Shown here: piece after piece, positions 1 to 8,836 of the stretch
How positions within the stretch are numbered: the first letter of the stretch is position 1
Layout: the number at the start of each line of letters is the position of its first letter
Origin: Pseudomonadota bacterium
GTDB taxonomy: Bacteria; Pseudomonadota; Gammaproteobacteria; UBA9214
Reading direction: 5' to 3'
DNA length: 35,923 nt
NCBI GenBank assembly: GCA_029287615.1
Contig: JARFQV010000018.1
Location: 1-35,923 of the forward strand
The notes under the pieces: model-generated
What the model was told of the DNA's origin: nothing
What the model saw: only the letters and a program-made list of their open reading frames with translations
Database searches by the model: none
Translations under genes and position numbers: made by a program

Positions 1-56
1 ACCTTGTCGGCGACATCATCCATGCCACCCGGAACGGTTACGCTGAAGCCATACAT
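1..56 (-). CDS. Partial 5' end of a probable DUF302-domain protein
   Basis: Only the first 18 or so codons lie in the window; the gene runs off the left edge. The readable start is MYGFSVTVPGGMDDVADKV. A strong Shine-Dalgarno (GGAGGAG) lies about 8 nt before the ATG at 56, which supports a real start. The opening resembles the N-terminus of DUF302 proteins, small soluble or thylakoid-like beta proteins of unknown role that often sit near thiosulfate or sulfur genes in sulfur oxidisers. This family call rests on pattern memory of a very short segment and could be wrong. The gene is transcribed away from purC, with a 327-nt gap between them. Confidence 0.45.
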   Translation of the reverse strand, partial: MYGFSVTVPGGMDDVADK

Positions 57-383
57 AATCGGTTCTCCTCCCTGCCGGTGAACTGCACCTGAATCTTCTT
101 TACCCTGACAGACATATTATCAACTGCCCGCTCGACATACCCGCACGCGATAATTATACCCCGCCGCAAGGCAGATTTAGCTGTTCCGGCTTTATTCGCA
201 AGGGGATCACCCCTATAAAAATTGAAAAACAAGAACTTAGACAACCCTTTTTTCTATCCGGCATCGGGATTTCCCGCCCCCTCCATGATGCAGCAACAAT
301 CCTGCCTCCGGTCTTGCTGTTGTATCCTTGCACCCTTCCCCGGTTTTTGTTTTCCGCCGGCATACTGCGGAGGGCCTCGAGCC
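57..383. other. Intergenic stretch upstream of the DUF302-like gene, no gene supported
   Basis: This 327-nt gap separates two minus-strand genes (purC stop and the DUF302-like start). Read on the minus strand it contains a TATAAT hexamer at 153-158 about 100 nt before the start codon, but no good -35 element at 17 nt from it. Two short palindromes are visible: AGGGG-ATCA-CCCCT near 200 and CGGGA-TT-TCCCG near 265-277. Neither is followed by a T run in the purC direction, so no clear intrinsic terminator for purC was found. Several overlapping open frames here have no ribosome binding site and no recognisable protein character. Confidence 0.4.
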
Positions 384-1280
384 TCAATCCCGTCTATCGC
401 CCGTCAGCCACACCAGCGCCTCGCGGTATTTCAGGGCGGTCTGTTCGATCACCTCCGCCGGTAAACGGGGTCCCGGCGCCTTCTTTTCCCAGTCCAGCGT
501 TTCCAGATAGTCCCTCACATACTGCTTGTCAAAACTGGTCGGGCTGGAACCGGGCGCCCAGGAGTCAGCGGGCCAGAACCGGGAGGAGTCCGGCGTCAGT
601 ACTTCATCGATGAGCACAGGCTCTCCGGTCTCATCGGCGCCGAATTCGAATTTGGTGTCCGCGATAATGATACCCCGCTGCAGGGCATATTCAGCCGCCT
701 CCCGGTATATTTGCAGGCTGATCTCCCGAATGCGGCTGGCCATCCGTTCGCCAAGGATCTCTACGGTCCTGTCGAATTCGATATTTTCATCGTGATCACC
801 AACCCTGGCCTTGGTCGAGGGGGTGTAAATCGCCTCCGGCAGGCGATCCGCAAGCCGCAGTCCTTCGGGCAGGGGAATTCCGCACACACTGCCGTTACGC
901 CGGTAATCCGACCATCCGGAACCAATCAGATATCCGCGTACAATGGCCTCCACAGGGAGGGCATCCAGCCTCCTGACCACGACGGCGCGACCCTCTACCT
1001 CCGCTCGCTCGGATTCCTCGCTCAGCACATCAGTCAGATCGATCTCCGCCAGGTGATTGGCGACGACACCGCGCAAACGCTCGAACCAGAAACCGGATAC
1101 GGCCGTCAGAACACTGCCCTTTCCCGGTATCGGGTCGGGAAGGACTACATCAAATGCCGACAACCGGTCGGTGGTCACCATGAGAAGGTGTGTTTCACCA
1201 ACCGCATAGATATCCCGGACCTTGCCGCGGTGTAACAGCGGCAAGCTCTTGATGTGACTTTCATAAAGGACTTCCTGCAT
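384..1280 (-). CDS. purC: SAICAR synthetase (phosphoribosylaminoimidazole-succinocarboxamide synthase)
   Basis: The enzyme joins aspartate to CAIR using ATP in de novo purine synthesis, in the cytoplasm. The 298-residue product has the family's N-terminal signature GKVRD at 19-23 followed by [15 protein letters not shown] at 41-55. The length is that of the longer (ADE1-like, about 300 residue) form common in many proteobacteria rather than the about 240-residue E. coli form. The ATG at 1280 is preceded by CAGGAG at about 9 nt, which supports this start. The gene is divergent from purE-purK, so a shared control region of about 165 nt serves three purine genes. No PurR-like operator of the E. 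coli type was seen there. Confidence 0.96.
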   Translation of the reverse strand: MQEVLYESHIKSLPLLHRGKVRDIYAVGETHLLMVTTDRLSAFDVVLPDPIPGKGSVLTAVSGFWFERLRGVVANHLAEIDLTDVLSEESERAEVEGRAVVVRRLDALPVEAIVRGYLIGSGWSDYRRNGSVCGIPLPEGLRLADRLPEAIYTPSTKARVGDHDENIEFDRTVEILGERMASRIREISLQIYREAAEYALQRGIIIADTKFEFGADETGEPVLIDEVLTPDSSRFWPADSWAPGSSPTSFDKQYVRDYLETLDWEKKAPGPRLPAEVIEQTALKYREALVWLTGDRRD

Positions 1281-1445
1281 GGACGATGACTCCTGGTAGG
1301 CAGCTGCAAGCCTCTAGTGTATACCTGCCGTGCAGGTGGATACACCAACCTCATCCGGGCTAGAATCCCCGTTTCACGATAACAATGGTAATCCAGGTCC
1401 TGTTCACGCATTGCAGGCCCCGGGATACTATCCGGACCCATACTC
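1281..1445. promoter_or_regulatory. Divergent purC / purEK control region with an imperfect inverted repeat
   Basis: The gap between purC (minus) and purE (plus) must hold promoters for both. An imperfect inverted repeat lies at 1317-1345: GTGTATACCTGC, a 3-nt spacer, then GCAGGTGGATACAC. A possible -10 for purE is TAGAAT at 1361-1366, but its -35 is weak. The repeat does not match the E. coli PurR consensus as I know it. A role as operator for both purine units is inference from position only. Confidence 0.35.
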
Positions 1446-1940
1446 ATGAGTAAACCAACAGTCGGACTGGTCATGGGCAGCAACAGTGACTGGAATACCA
1501 TGCAGGCAGCCGCCAGCATGCTGGATTCACTGCAGATCCCGCATGAAGCCAGGGTCGTATCCGCCCACCGTACCCCGGATCTCCTGTTTGACTATGCCGA
1601 ATCGGCCCGGGATCGCGGCCTGTCCTGCATTATTGCCGGCGCAGGCGGGGCAGCCCACCTGCCCGGTATGATCGCCGCAAAGACCACGGTACCGGTGCTC
1701 GGTGTCCCCGTTGCATCCCGACATCTCAAGGGCCTGGATTCCCTGCTCTCCATCGTACAGATGCCCAGGGGAGTTCCGGTAGCAACATTCGCAATCGGTG
1801 AAGCCGGGGCAGCCAATGCAGCCCTGTTTGCGGCAGCCATGATAGCCAACGGCGATCCGGCGGTATCGGAGCGACTCACAGATTTCCGCAATAATCAGGA
1901 ACAGGCCGTACTTGACATGCGCCTGCCGCCAGAGACGTGA
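1446..1940 (+). CDS. purE: N5-carboxyaminoimidazole ribonucleotide mutase
   Basis: PurE converts N5-CAIR to CAIR in purine synthesis. The 164-residue product has the class I motifs in order: the phosphate-binding GSNSDW at 11-16, SAHRTP at 39-44, and GAGGAAHLPGM at about 65-75 with the conserved His71. The C-terminal helix region (AGAANAALFAA) is also typical. The TGA stop overlaps the GTG start of purK by 4 nt, so the two are translationally coupled. PurK makes the N5-CAIR that PurE consumes, so the coupling makes biochemical sense. The length matches bacterial single-domain PurE proteins. Confidence 0.97.
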   Translation: MSKPTVGLVMGSNSDWNTMQAAASMLDSLQIPHEARVVSAHRTPDLLFDYAESARDRGLSCIIAGAGGAAHLPGMIAAKTTVPVLGVPVASRHLKGLDSLLSIVQMPRGVPVATFAIGEAGAANAALFAAAMIANGDPAVSERLTDFRNNQEQAVLDMRLPPET

Positions 1941-3085
1941 TCCTGCCAGACGCCAGCATCGGTGTGCTGGGCGGAGGTCAGCTTGGCCGCATGTTCACCA
2001 TGGCGGCAAGGACCATGGGTTATCGGGTATTAGTGCTCGATCCGGACCCCCACAGCCCGGCCGGTGGGATGGCCGACCAGCATATACAGTCCGACTATAC
2101 CGACCACGCCAGCCTGGACCTGCTCGGTGATGCCTGCTCTGCCGTAACCACCGAGTTCGAGAATGTGCCGGCCATGAGCCTGACGCACCTGTCGAATCAC
2201 TGTCCGGTACGACCGCATCCCGAGGCGATCGCGATCACCCAGGACCGGATCAGGGAGAAGACATTCCTCCAGGAAAATCATCTGCCGACCGCAAGTTTCC
2301 AGCCGGTACTGGGGCTGGATGACCTGGAAAGCGCTGCTGAAAAACTGTGCTTTCCCGCCATCCTGAAAACGGCCGCCCTGGGATACGACGGCAAGGGGCA
2401 GGTCGCCGTAGCAGATCTGGATGCCGCAATCGCCGGATACCGGTCACTCGGCGAACTACCCTGCATCATCGAGCAAAAGGTTTCACTCGCCCTGGAACTA
2501 TCCGTGATCCTGGCCCGCAGCATAACGGGCAGAATAGCGGTCTATCCGCCCGCGGAGAATATACATGTCGGTGGAATACTGGATTACTCCATCGTTCCCG
2601 CGCGCGTCAGCGCAGCAATAGCCGGTACCGTCACTGAAATGGCCTGTGAAATCGCGGACCGCATGGATTACTGCGGCGTACTGGCAACCGAGTTTTTCCT
2701 GACCACCGACGGTGACATTCTGATCAACGAACTCGCGCCCCGTCCACACAACAGTGGACACTATACCGTGGATGCCTGTCTCACCTCGCAATTTGAACAA
2801 CAGGTACGCACACTGTGTGGTCTCCCTCCCGGAGACACCGAACTGCTCTCGCCCGTGGTCATGGTCAATCTGCTGGGTGATCTGTGGCAGAAAGGCGCAC
2901 CACCGTGGGAACAGGTTTTTCGCCATCCCCGTACGCTCCTGCATCTCTATGGCAAACGCCATGCCCGGCCCGGGCGCAAGATGGGACACTACAACTGCCT
3001 GTCCGATGATCTGGAGGGCGCCCTGGAGATGGCGAAAACCATTCGTACCAGCCTGGAGCCCGCCGATCTGGTAACCCAGGCATGA
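1937..3085 (+). CDS. purK: N5-carboxyaminoimidazole ribonucleotide synthase (ATP-grasp)
   Basis: PurK carboxylates AIR with bicarbonate and ATP to N5-CAIR. The 382-residue product starts with a Rossmann-like preATP-grasp motif GVLGGGQLGRM at 9-19. It continues through the ATP-grasp fold (AILKTAALGYDGKGQ near 141-155) and ends with the diagnostic NELAPRPHNSGHYT near 264-277. The start codon is GTG inside GTGA, overlapping the purE stop. That start gives the normal short N-terminus before the glycine motif. No clear intrinsic terminator follows; the next gene (batD) is convergent across 166 nt. Confidence 0.97.
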   Translation: MILPDASIGVLGGGQLGRMFTMAARTMGYRVLVLDPDPHSPAGGMADQHIQSDYTDHASLDLLGDACSAVTTEFENVPAMSLTHLSNHCPVRPHPEAIAITQDRIREKTFLQENHLPTASFQPVLGLDDLESAAEKLCFPAILKTAALGYDGKGQVAVADLDAAIAGYRSLGELPCIIEQKVSLALELSVILARSITGRIAVYPPAENIHVGGILDYSIVPARVSAAIAGTVTEMACEIADRMDYCGVLATEFFLTTDGDILINELAPRPHNSGHYTVDACLTSQFEQQVRTLCGLPPGDTELLSPVVMVNLLGDLWQKGAPPWEQVFRHPRTLLHLYGKRHARPGRKMGHYNCLSDDLEGALEMAKTIRTSLEPADLVTQA

Positions 3086-3251
3086 AAACGCCCGTCTGCA
3101 GTAACCGCACACCGGTGCAACCCGCCCCGTACCTGCGGATAGCAGTCTCGGGCTACCCGCGCTGACTACCGTCATCAGGTTGAAAAACCGTTACACCCGT
3201 TGATGTCTTGAACCGGCCTTCCGTGCAGGATGGCTCGATCCTCACTTCCAT

Positions 3252-5114
3252 TCACGAGTGTTGCGGATAAAGTGGCGCCAGCGTCTCTTTCGGCTGCACC
3301 CGGGAATCTCCGGTCTTTCCGAGTTCGGGTCCGAGCGCCTCCAGCAAATCCATGCCCTGCCAGTGCGGATGACCCGATGCATACAGGCACTTGTCCAGCG
3401 CCCTGACCTGTTCTGCGCCATGCGCGATGCGCCCCGCCAGGCCGCCCAGACTGAGCGGTGGATCCTCCGGCCATCTTGCAGCCCCCCATTCCAGCAGGGC
3501 CTGCGCAGCGGCCTGTGCATCATTGTTCCGGCATGCCACTTCCAGTGTCCGGCGTGAGGCAGAAAGATCAGGCGGTGGTTCGTGCACCGGCGCGGATTCC
3601 GTCTTGCCGGGTTCGGAGGCTGCCCGGGGACCTTGACGACGACGCATCACGAACAGAAACACAATCAGCAAAACCGCACCGGCAGCGGCTGCCAGCCATC
3701 GCCAGTGCTGTTCGAGGAAGGTCGATATTGTATCAGCAAGCGGTTCCGTCCGGGGATCCGCGACAGTGGATGCGGGCTCATCCGGCTCTTCAGCGACACT
3801 CGCCGTTTGCGCAGCACGAGGCAGGGTTGCCGCAGTACCACCGGCACCGGGCAGCACATTGATCTCCCAGGCCGGCAGGCGAGCCTCGCGTTGCTTGTCG
3901 GCCTTCGTATCCCACCAGGAAAGAGTGATCTCGGGAATGGTCAGCCTGCCTGCTGCCTCGGGCATATAACCCAGCTGCTGAACGCTGCGCCCGAAGACCC
4001 ATACGCCATCGGTCCGACTGTCACTCACCGGCCTGTCGGGGTAAACCTGCAATCCAGCCGTGTCCGTCACTGCAATCAGCGGCAGTTGTGAGGCGGCAAG
4101 ACCCTTTGCTTCAATGGTAATCTTCCGGCTAACCGGTTCCCCCGCACGAAACTCGGGCGGCCCATCCGTCCAGCTGTCGTGCAGAACCAGTTGCTCGCTT
4201 GGTAACCATTCCTGTCCGGTAAATCCGTCGGGGATCGGTTTGACCCTGAGTTCAAGCGCCTCGCTGCGCAGCTTGACTGGCTGGCCAGGGGAGCCGAAGG
4301 GCGTACCTGCAAAGAAATCATCATCAAAAAAATCGCTGCCGAAAAACTGGTCGATCATGGAACCGGATCGCCGCCTTGCCTGACCCGATCCACGCCTGGC
4401 GGATACGTGGCCATCGAATACAACCGGCGGTATTCGTAACTCACCGCTCTTTTCCGGAAAAATGGCGTAACGGCGCTCGATCACCTGGTATTTCTTTCCA
4501 TTGCGACTGGATTGATAACTCCTGTCCTCACCCAGACGCTCTACAACGGCATCCGCGGGGGTGGGGTCCGTGAGACTTCCGTCATGCAAGGGTACGGCAT
4601 GGAAGAGCCGTACCGTGTAGCCTGCTTGCTGCTGCACATAGGACGAGGCCCCATCGGGCTGAAGTTCTACCTCCAGAAAGATCTCCTCAGCCATCGCCCC
4701 GTCGGCCTGTTCCGGAACTTCCGCGACCCGCAGGCTCAATGGTTCCGTCTGTTCACTCCCGACGGTTATGGGAGGCACGGTAATGGTGCCCCGACGAAGT
4801 GGCAAGAGTTGCACGATCCATTGGAAACTGTTGAATTGCCTGCCGTTGATGATCTGAAACTGGCTGCGTGTGCTGGTTCCCAGGATCCGGAAATCCTTTT
4901 CCAGTGGAGTTAAATCGGGGTTGTCCCCGGCTTGCCGGCGGTCAACCTCGATACTCAGGGTGACGTTATCGCCCTCGTAGACCTGGTTGCGATCGATCTG
5001 TGCGCGCACCTCGGCCTGTGCACCGGATGCAAACTGCATCAGCAACAGAAACAACACGGCGGCCTGTATTCCCCGGGCCCGCCACCGGATCATTCTTCGT
5101 TTAACCCCGTTCAT
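3252..5114 (-). CDS. batD: BatD-family protein (oxygen tolerance / Bat operon)
   Basis: This 620-residue envelope protein has a signal peptide with probable cleavage after GAQA at 31-34. A large extracytoplasmic beta-rich region of about 430 residues follows. One transmembrane helix is visible at about 472-490 (LAAAAGAVLLIVFLFVM), with an Arg-rich stop-transfer (RRRQ) and a cytoplasmic tail. The N-terminal segment after the signal (AQIDRNQVYEGDNVTLSIEVD) is typical of BatD. An internal acidic, Phe-rich patch near 255-272 (FFGSDFFDDDFFAG) looks like a flexible loop. It is the last gene of the Bat run and starts 27 nt after the batB/C stop. The molecular function of BatD is not established; roles in stress resistance and envelope integrity are reported for Bat loci. 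Confidence 0.9.
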   Translation of the reverse strand: MNGVKRRMIRWRARGIQAAVLFLLLMQFASGAQAEVRAQIDRNQVYEGDNVTLSIEVDRRQAGDNPDLTPLEKDFRILGTSTRSQFQIINGRQFNSFQWIVQLLPLRRGTITVPPITVGSEQTEPLSLRVAEVPEQADGAMAEEIFLEVELQPDGASSYVQQQAGYTVRLFHAVPLHDGSLTDPTPADAVVERLGEDRSYQSSRNGKKYQVIERRYAIFPEKSGELRIPPVVFDGHVSARRGSGQARRRSGSMIDQFFGSDFFDDDFFAGTPFGSPGQPVKLRSEALELRVKPIPDGFTGQEWLPSEQLVLHDSWTDGPPEFRAGEPVSRKITIEAKGLAASQLPLIAVTDTAGLQVYPDRPVSDSRTDGVWVFGRSVQQLGYMPEAAGRLTIPEITLSWWDTKADKQREARLPAWEINVLPGAGGTAATLPRAAQTASVAEEPDEPASTVADPRTEPLADTISTFLEQHWRWLAAAAGAVLLIVFLFVMRRRQGPRAASEPGKTESAPVHEPPPDLSASRRTLEVACRNNDAQAAAQALLEWGAARWPEDPPLSLGGLAGRIAHGAEQVRALDKCLYASGHPHWQGMDLLEALGPELGKTGDSRVQPKETLAPLYPQHS

Positions 5115-5141
5115 GCCTCGTTTGCCACCTGCCTGATCAGA

Positions 5142-7178
5142 TTACCATGCCTGTATGTTTGCATTTCCCGCGTCACTCGCCCGTTGCCGATACTGGTACA
5201 GAAACTTGCGTCGCAAAAGACCTCCGGGATCATCCGGTATGCGTCGCAACCATTGTTCAGCCGCCAGTTGTTCCTCGCTGCTGAGCGCTTCCTGTTCGAC
5301 TCCCGCGCTGCTGCCCGGACCCTGTTCCGTTGCCTCATCCGCAGAACTGCCTTGTGGTTCGACGTCTCTGTTGCCTCCCTGCCCATTCTGAACTTCCTCA
5401 TCCCTGTCACCCTGATTCTGACCGCCAGCGGCCTCTTCCAGCGCATCAGCGAACTGATTCTCACCGCCTTTCGCCACCTGGCTGTTCTCCTGTCCTGACT
5501 GATCCGTATCCTTGCCGGTCTGCGTATCCTGTTGTTGCGCCCCTGATGCAGACTGATCCATCGATGCCTCATCCGGTGATGCAGCCTGCTCACCGGAACC
5601 GGATGACTGGTCCCCGCTTTGCGTGCCCGACGAACCATCTGCCTGCTCCTGAGCGCTATCCGGACTGTCACCTTTCTCTTGTCCTTCCTGTTGACTGCCA
5701 TCCGCCCGTGATGTGCCGGTATCCCCATTACCGGAAGATTCATTTTGCTGCGCTTCCCCGTCCTGACCGGAGCTGTCGCCTGCCTGCTGCTCCTGTTGTT
5801 CCTGCTGTTCCTGCTGCTGGCGTAACAGTTCCTCGACCAGTGAGCGGTTGTATTCAGCATCTTCCATCCCGGGTTGCTGCCTCAGGGCCTCGTCATAGGC
5901 GCCGATGGCATCCTCGTACCTGCCGAGCCTTGCAAGGGCATTGCCCCGGTTATAGGCGGCATCGGCGCCCGGTACCCCGGCGAAACCCTCCAGCGACTGT
6001 TCATAGTTGCCTTGACGGTAATCCACTACTCCGGAGCGTAACGGGTCCTGCGCCAGTTCGCCTGCCCGCCCCAGTTCCCCGGCCCGCAATGCAATGTCTG
6101 CCTGCTGATCCCTGCGCTGCCACAGATCCTGCCACTCCAGTGCCATTGCCTGACCGGGATCCGTCAGGGTGCCGGCCACCATGACCACTGATAACAACCA
6201 GCCCCGCCGGAAAGCCAGAGCCGCCAGCGGCAGCAGGAGTAACACGACGGCGGGACCCTGCTCCCACCAGACTTCGGTTTCCTGCTCGCTGCGTACGGCC
6301 TGGCTATCCAGACGGGAAACACTGGCCGGGAACAGCCGGTCGATGTCAGAACGGTCGCTGGTAAGAGCCGCATATCGCCCACCGCCCACGGAAGCCAGCG
6401 TAATCAGCGCCTCCTCATCGAGGGTGGTTACCACCATGTCCCCGTTCCGGTCCCGGATAAATCCACCCTCGCCGGGCAGGGGTGCACCCGTCTCGGTCCC
6501 GATACCCAGCACGGAGACGGTGTGACCCTGCCGTTGCAGGGTACGCGCGGCCTGCAGGGCTAGATCACTGTCATAGCCATCGCTCAGCAACAGGACATCA
6601 CCCTGCTGGGCACCTGCCTGCTGCAGCAACTCTCCCGCCTTGATCAGGCCAAGATCAACACGGCTGCCCTGTACCGGCATGATGTCCGGATCCAGTACCC
6701 TGAGCATGTCCGAGATGGTGCCTGCGTCGGTGGTCAGCGGCGATACCATGAAGGCATCCCCGGCAAACACCACCAGACCGGTCTGCCCCTCCTTGCTGCG
6801 GGCAAGGATATCGGACACCTTGTACCGGGCACGCTCCAGGCGGGAAGGTTTGACATCCTGTGTATTCATGGAAAGAGAGAGATCCAGCACAACCACCCTT
6901 GCTGCCTGTGACTGGAATGCCGGCAGTGACTTTTTTTCCCAAACGGGATTGGCGAGCGCAACGATTGTCAGTAACCAGCCGGCGGCCAGCAGAAAGAGCG
7001 GTAACCGGCGACTATCCTGTCCCTGGCGGGACAATAGCAGGGGCAGCAGGTTTGGGTCCACCACCTTGCGCCAGGCGCTGTCGTTCCCCGGCGGCCGCCG
7101 GAGGAGATGGTAGAGCAGCGCCAGCGGGATCAGCGCCAGAAACCACAAGGGCTGCAAAAAATGAAACTCAGCCGGCAT
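5142..7178 (-). CDS. BatB-BatC fusion: VWA-domain membrane protein with TPRs and a Gln/Ser-rich tail
   Basis: The 678-residue product starts with a membrane segment (LQPLWFLALIPLALLYHLL), then a second near 60-77, and a von Willebrand A domain from about 93. Its MIDAS motif is DLSLS at 99-103. Two more helices near 308-345 return the chain through the membrane. TPR-like repeats follow at about 385-450 (YNRGNALARLGRYEDAIGAYDEAL) and then a tail of about 200 residues rich in Gln, Glu, Ser, Gly and Asp. In many genomes batB and batC are separate genes. I chose the ATG at 7178 because GGGAGGTG lies about 6 nt upstream; a frame extension to 7226 lacks this. The start overlaps the end of batA by 11 nt, which suggests coupling. 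Confidence 0.88.
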   Translation of the reverse strand: MPAEFHFLQPLWFLALIPLALLYHLLRRPPGNDSAWRKVVDPNLLPLLLSRQGQDSRRLPLFLLAAGWLLTIVALANPVWEKKSLPAFQSQAARVVVLDLSLSMNTQDVKPSRLERARYKVSDILARSKEGQTGLVVFAGDAFMVSPLTTDAGTISDMLRVLDPDIMPVQGSRVDLGLIKAGELLQQAGAQQGDVLLLSDGYDSDLALQAARTLQRQGHTVSVLGIGTETGAPLPGEGGFIRDRNGDMVVTTLDEEALITLASVGGGRYAALTSDRSDIDRLFPASVSRLDSQAVRSEQETEVWWEQGPAVVLLLLPLAALAFRRGWLLSVVMVAGTLTDPGQAMALEWQDLWQRRDQQADIALRAGELGRAGELAQDPLRSGVVDYRQGNYEQSLEGFAGVPGADAAYNRGNALARLGRYEDAIGAYDEALRQQPGMEDAEYNRSLVEELLRQQQEQQEQQEQQAGDSSGQDGEAQQNESSGNGDTGTSRADGSQQEGQEKGDSPDSAQEQADGSSGTQSGDQSSGSGEQAASPDEASMDQSASGAQQQDTQTGKDTDQSGQENSQVAKGGENQFADALEEAAGGQNQGDRDEEVQNGQGGNRDVEPQGSSADEATEQGPGSSAGVEQEALSSEEQLAAEQWLRRIPDDPGGLLRRKFLYQYRQRASDAGNANIQAW

Positions 7179-8184
7179 TTTCCACCTCCCGGAGTCGTGA
7201 ACGGCGCGGCAGGCCACTGGTGGCAAAGGCCGCCATCACGGAGAACAACAGGGCAGCCAGTAACGGCCACTGGTAGAGTTCCGCGACCGGGCGGAAGGTT
7301 TCATCCGCACTGGCGGCTGGTTCAAGCTCGTCAAGCAGCCGGTAAATTTCCTGCAATCCCTTGATGTCCCGTGCGCGGAAATACCTGCCACCGGTCTTGC
7401 CGGCGATGGCCAGGAGGGTCTTCTCGTCCAGCTCGGACGAAGGAACCCGCCGGGTACCGAAGAAATCACGCACTACCCTTTCGTTCGCGCCCACACCGAT
7501 GGTATAGATACGAATACCTTCCTGGGCGGCAAGATCTGCCGCCTTGAGGGGGTCGATACGCCCCGCTGTGTTGGCACCATCGGTCAGCAGGATCAGCACC
7601 CGGTTCTCTTCGGCTTCTTCCCGCAACCGTTTTACGGCCAGCCCGATGGCATCACCGATTGCGGTCTCCTTGCCTGCCAGTCCTATCGCCGCCTCAAACA
7701 ACAGATCACTGGTTGTCTCCCGATCGAAGGTAAGCGGAGTCTGCAGATAAGCCTGACGCCCGAAAAGAATCAGCCCCACACGGTCACCTTCGCGCCGGTC
7801 AATGAACTGCCCGGCCACCGCCTTGACTGCCATGAGGCGGCTGCTGGTCTGGTTGCCCAGCATCATATCTTCCGTCTGCATGCTGCCGGAAATGTCCACC
7901 GCCAGCATCAGGTCCCGTCCACTCACCGGTAGCTGCACCGGCTCACCAACGTACTGTGGACGTGCTGCCGACAGCACCAGCAGCACCCATGCCAGAACGG
8001 CCAGCCACAGCCGCAGACGGGAAGGTGAAACAGCGTTTTCTGCCAGGTTTGCATACACTGCGCCGTAAAACGGGATGCGCAACGCAGCCACCGACTGCGC
8101 ACGGGCACGCGGAACCAGTGAAGTAACCAGGAATGGCACCGGAAGCAGCAAAATCAGCAGCGGCCATGCAAACTCAAGATTCAT
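7168..8184 (-). CDS. batA: BatA-like VWA-domain membrane protein
   Basis: The 338-residue product has two N-terminal membrane helices (about 5-22 and 58-73). A von Willebrand A domain with an intact MIDAS motif DISGS at 97-101 follows, then a C-terminal helix (WPLLAALLFSVMAAFATSG) just before the end. The paralogue downstream (batB) has the same architecture, as expected for the BatA/BatB pair. The start at 8184 (MNLEFAWPLL) has AGGAG 8 nt upstream and places the first helix at the usual position. A longer frame to 8241 adds 19 unlikely residues. It overlaps batB/C by 11 nt. Confidence 0.9.
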   Translation of the reverse strand: MNLEFAWPLLILLLPVPFLVTSLVPRARAQSVAALRIPFYGAVYANLAENAVSPSRLRLWLAVLAWVLLVLSAARPQYVGEPVQLPVSGRDLMLAVDISGSMQTEDMMLGNQTSSRLMAVKAVAGQFIDRREGDRVGLILFGRQAYLQTPLTFDRETTSDLLFEAAIGLAGKETAIGDAIGLAVKRLREEAEENRVLILLTDGANTAGRIDPLKAADLAAQEGIRIYTIGVGANERVVRDFFGTRRVPSSELDEKTLLAIAGKTGGRYFRARDIKGLQEIYRLLDELEPAASADETFRPVAELYQWPLLAALLFSVMAAFATSGLPRRSRLREVENAG

Positions 8185-8225
8185 GTCTATGGCTCCTGGA
8201 CCGGAAACTCCACGACGCGTGGCAA

Positions 8226-8257
8226 TTTCCTCGCTGACCATTGCCTGCGCGAGGAAA
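8226..8257 (-). other. Intercistronic hairpin between the DUF4381 gene and batA
   Basis: A perfect 8-bp inverted repeat TTTCCTCG / CGAGGAAA with a 16-nt loop lies in the 175-nt gap between the DUF4381 gene and batA. It can be extended with a one-base bulge (GCAATTTCCTCG against CGAGGAAATGC). The other junctions in this operon are overlaps or gaps of a few nt to a few tens of nt, so this spacer is unusual. No T run follows on the minus strand, so it is more likely an mRNA-processing or stability hairpin than a full terminator. Function is inference. Confidence 0.35.
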
Positions 8258-8359
8258 TGCGGGAACGGGTCGCGGTTCAGTTACAGGCGCTGACCCGAAA
8301 CGCATTCTTCGCGAGATCAACAGACAGGTGAAAGGCTTCATGATTGGTGTCTTGCCCTG

Positions 8360-8836
8360 TTATCGGTAGTTCCTGTTTATCCATTCCCGGGCGAGCCCCA
8401 GGACACTCTCCGGGTTCACCTCGGTCTGCGCGACATAGGGACCGGTACCCAGCACCTTGCCCGGACCTGCCCGAAAGGCGCCATTACCTCCGGTCTCATC
8501 CAGAAATCGCAGCCAGTCATCCCCTGTCAGTGAGGCGACCTGTGGTCTCGGGTAACGTTGCAACGCCACCCTTCTCAGCAAACCGGAAACCTCGGCTGCA
8601 AACCAGGCGGCCTTCTCGGGACGAAACGCCTGGCCAATCGCGCTCAGGCTCGTGAGCACCTCCCTGCGCCTGTGCCGGCGCCGATAGAGACGCCAGAGTT
8701 GCCAGGCGGCATAGAGGAACAGCCCGGTCCCCACTATCGCCAGCAACCACCAGCCTGGTGCCGGCGGCCAGAAGTCCGGTACGGGAGGCAGGTGAATATC
8801 ACGCAAGGGCAACGGTTGTTCCCCGGAAGGTTTCAT
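8360..8836 (-). CDS. DUF4381 family membrane protein
   Basis: The 158-residue protein begins with a proline-rich segment (LPPVPDFWPPAPGWW), then one transmembrane helix at about 29-46 (WLLAIVGTGLFLYAAWQLW), a very basic stretch (RLYRRRHRRRE) and a soluble C-terminal helical domain. This layout and the Pro/Trp-rich opening are typical of DUF4381, which is regularly found between DUF58 and batA genes in proteobacterial MoxR-VWA operons. Its ATG overlaps the stop of the DUF58 gene by 4 nt. The biochemical role is unknown. A positively charged juxtamembrane region suggests the soluble part is cytoplasmic. Confidence 0.85.
   Translation of the reverse strand: MKPSGEQPLPLRDIHLPPVPDFWPPAPGWWLLAIVGTGLFLYAAWQLWRLYRRRHRRREVLTSLSAIGQAFRPEKAAWFAAEVSGLLRRVALQRYPRPQVASLTGDDWLRFLDETGGNGAFRAGPGKVLGTGPYVAQTEVNPESVLGLAREWINRNYR

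Noticed and set aside
1356-1366. CCGGGCTAG in the purC/purE intergenic region as another type A repeat
   Set aside because: Only 8-9 nt match and no adjacent arm sequence is present.
3086-3251. Possible terminator between convergent purK and batD
   Set aside because: Only weak 4-5 bp pairings are visible and no T run with a stable stem was found.
5111-5860. 249-codon minus-strand frame rich in Arg within the batB/C tail
   Set aside because: It is an alternative frame of the repetitive Gln/Ser-rich coding sequence, which gives an artificial Arg-rich product.
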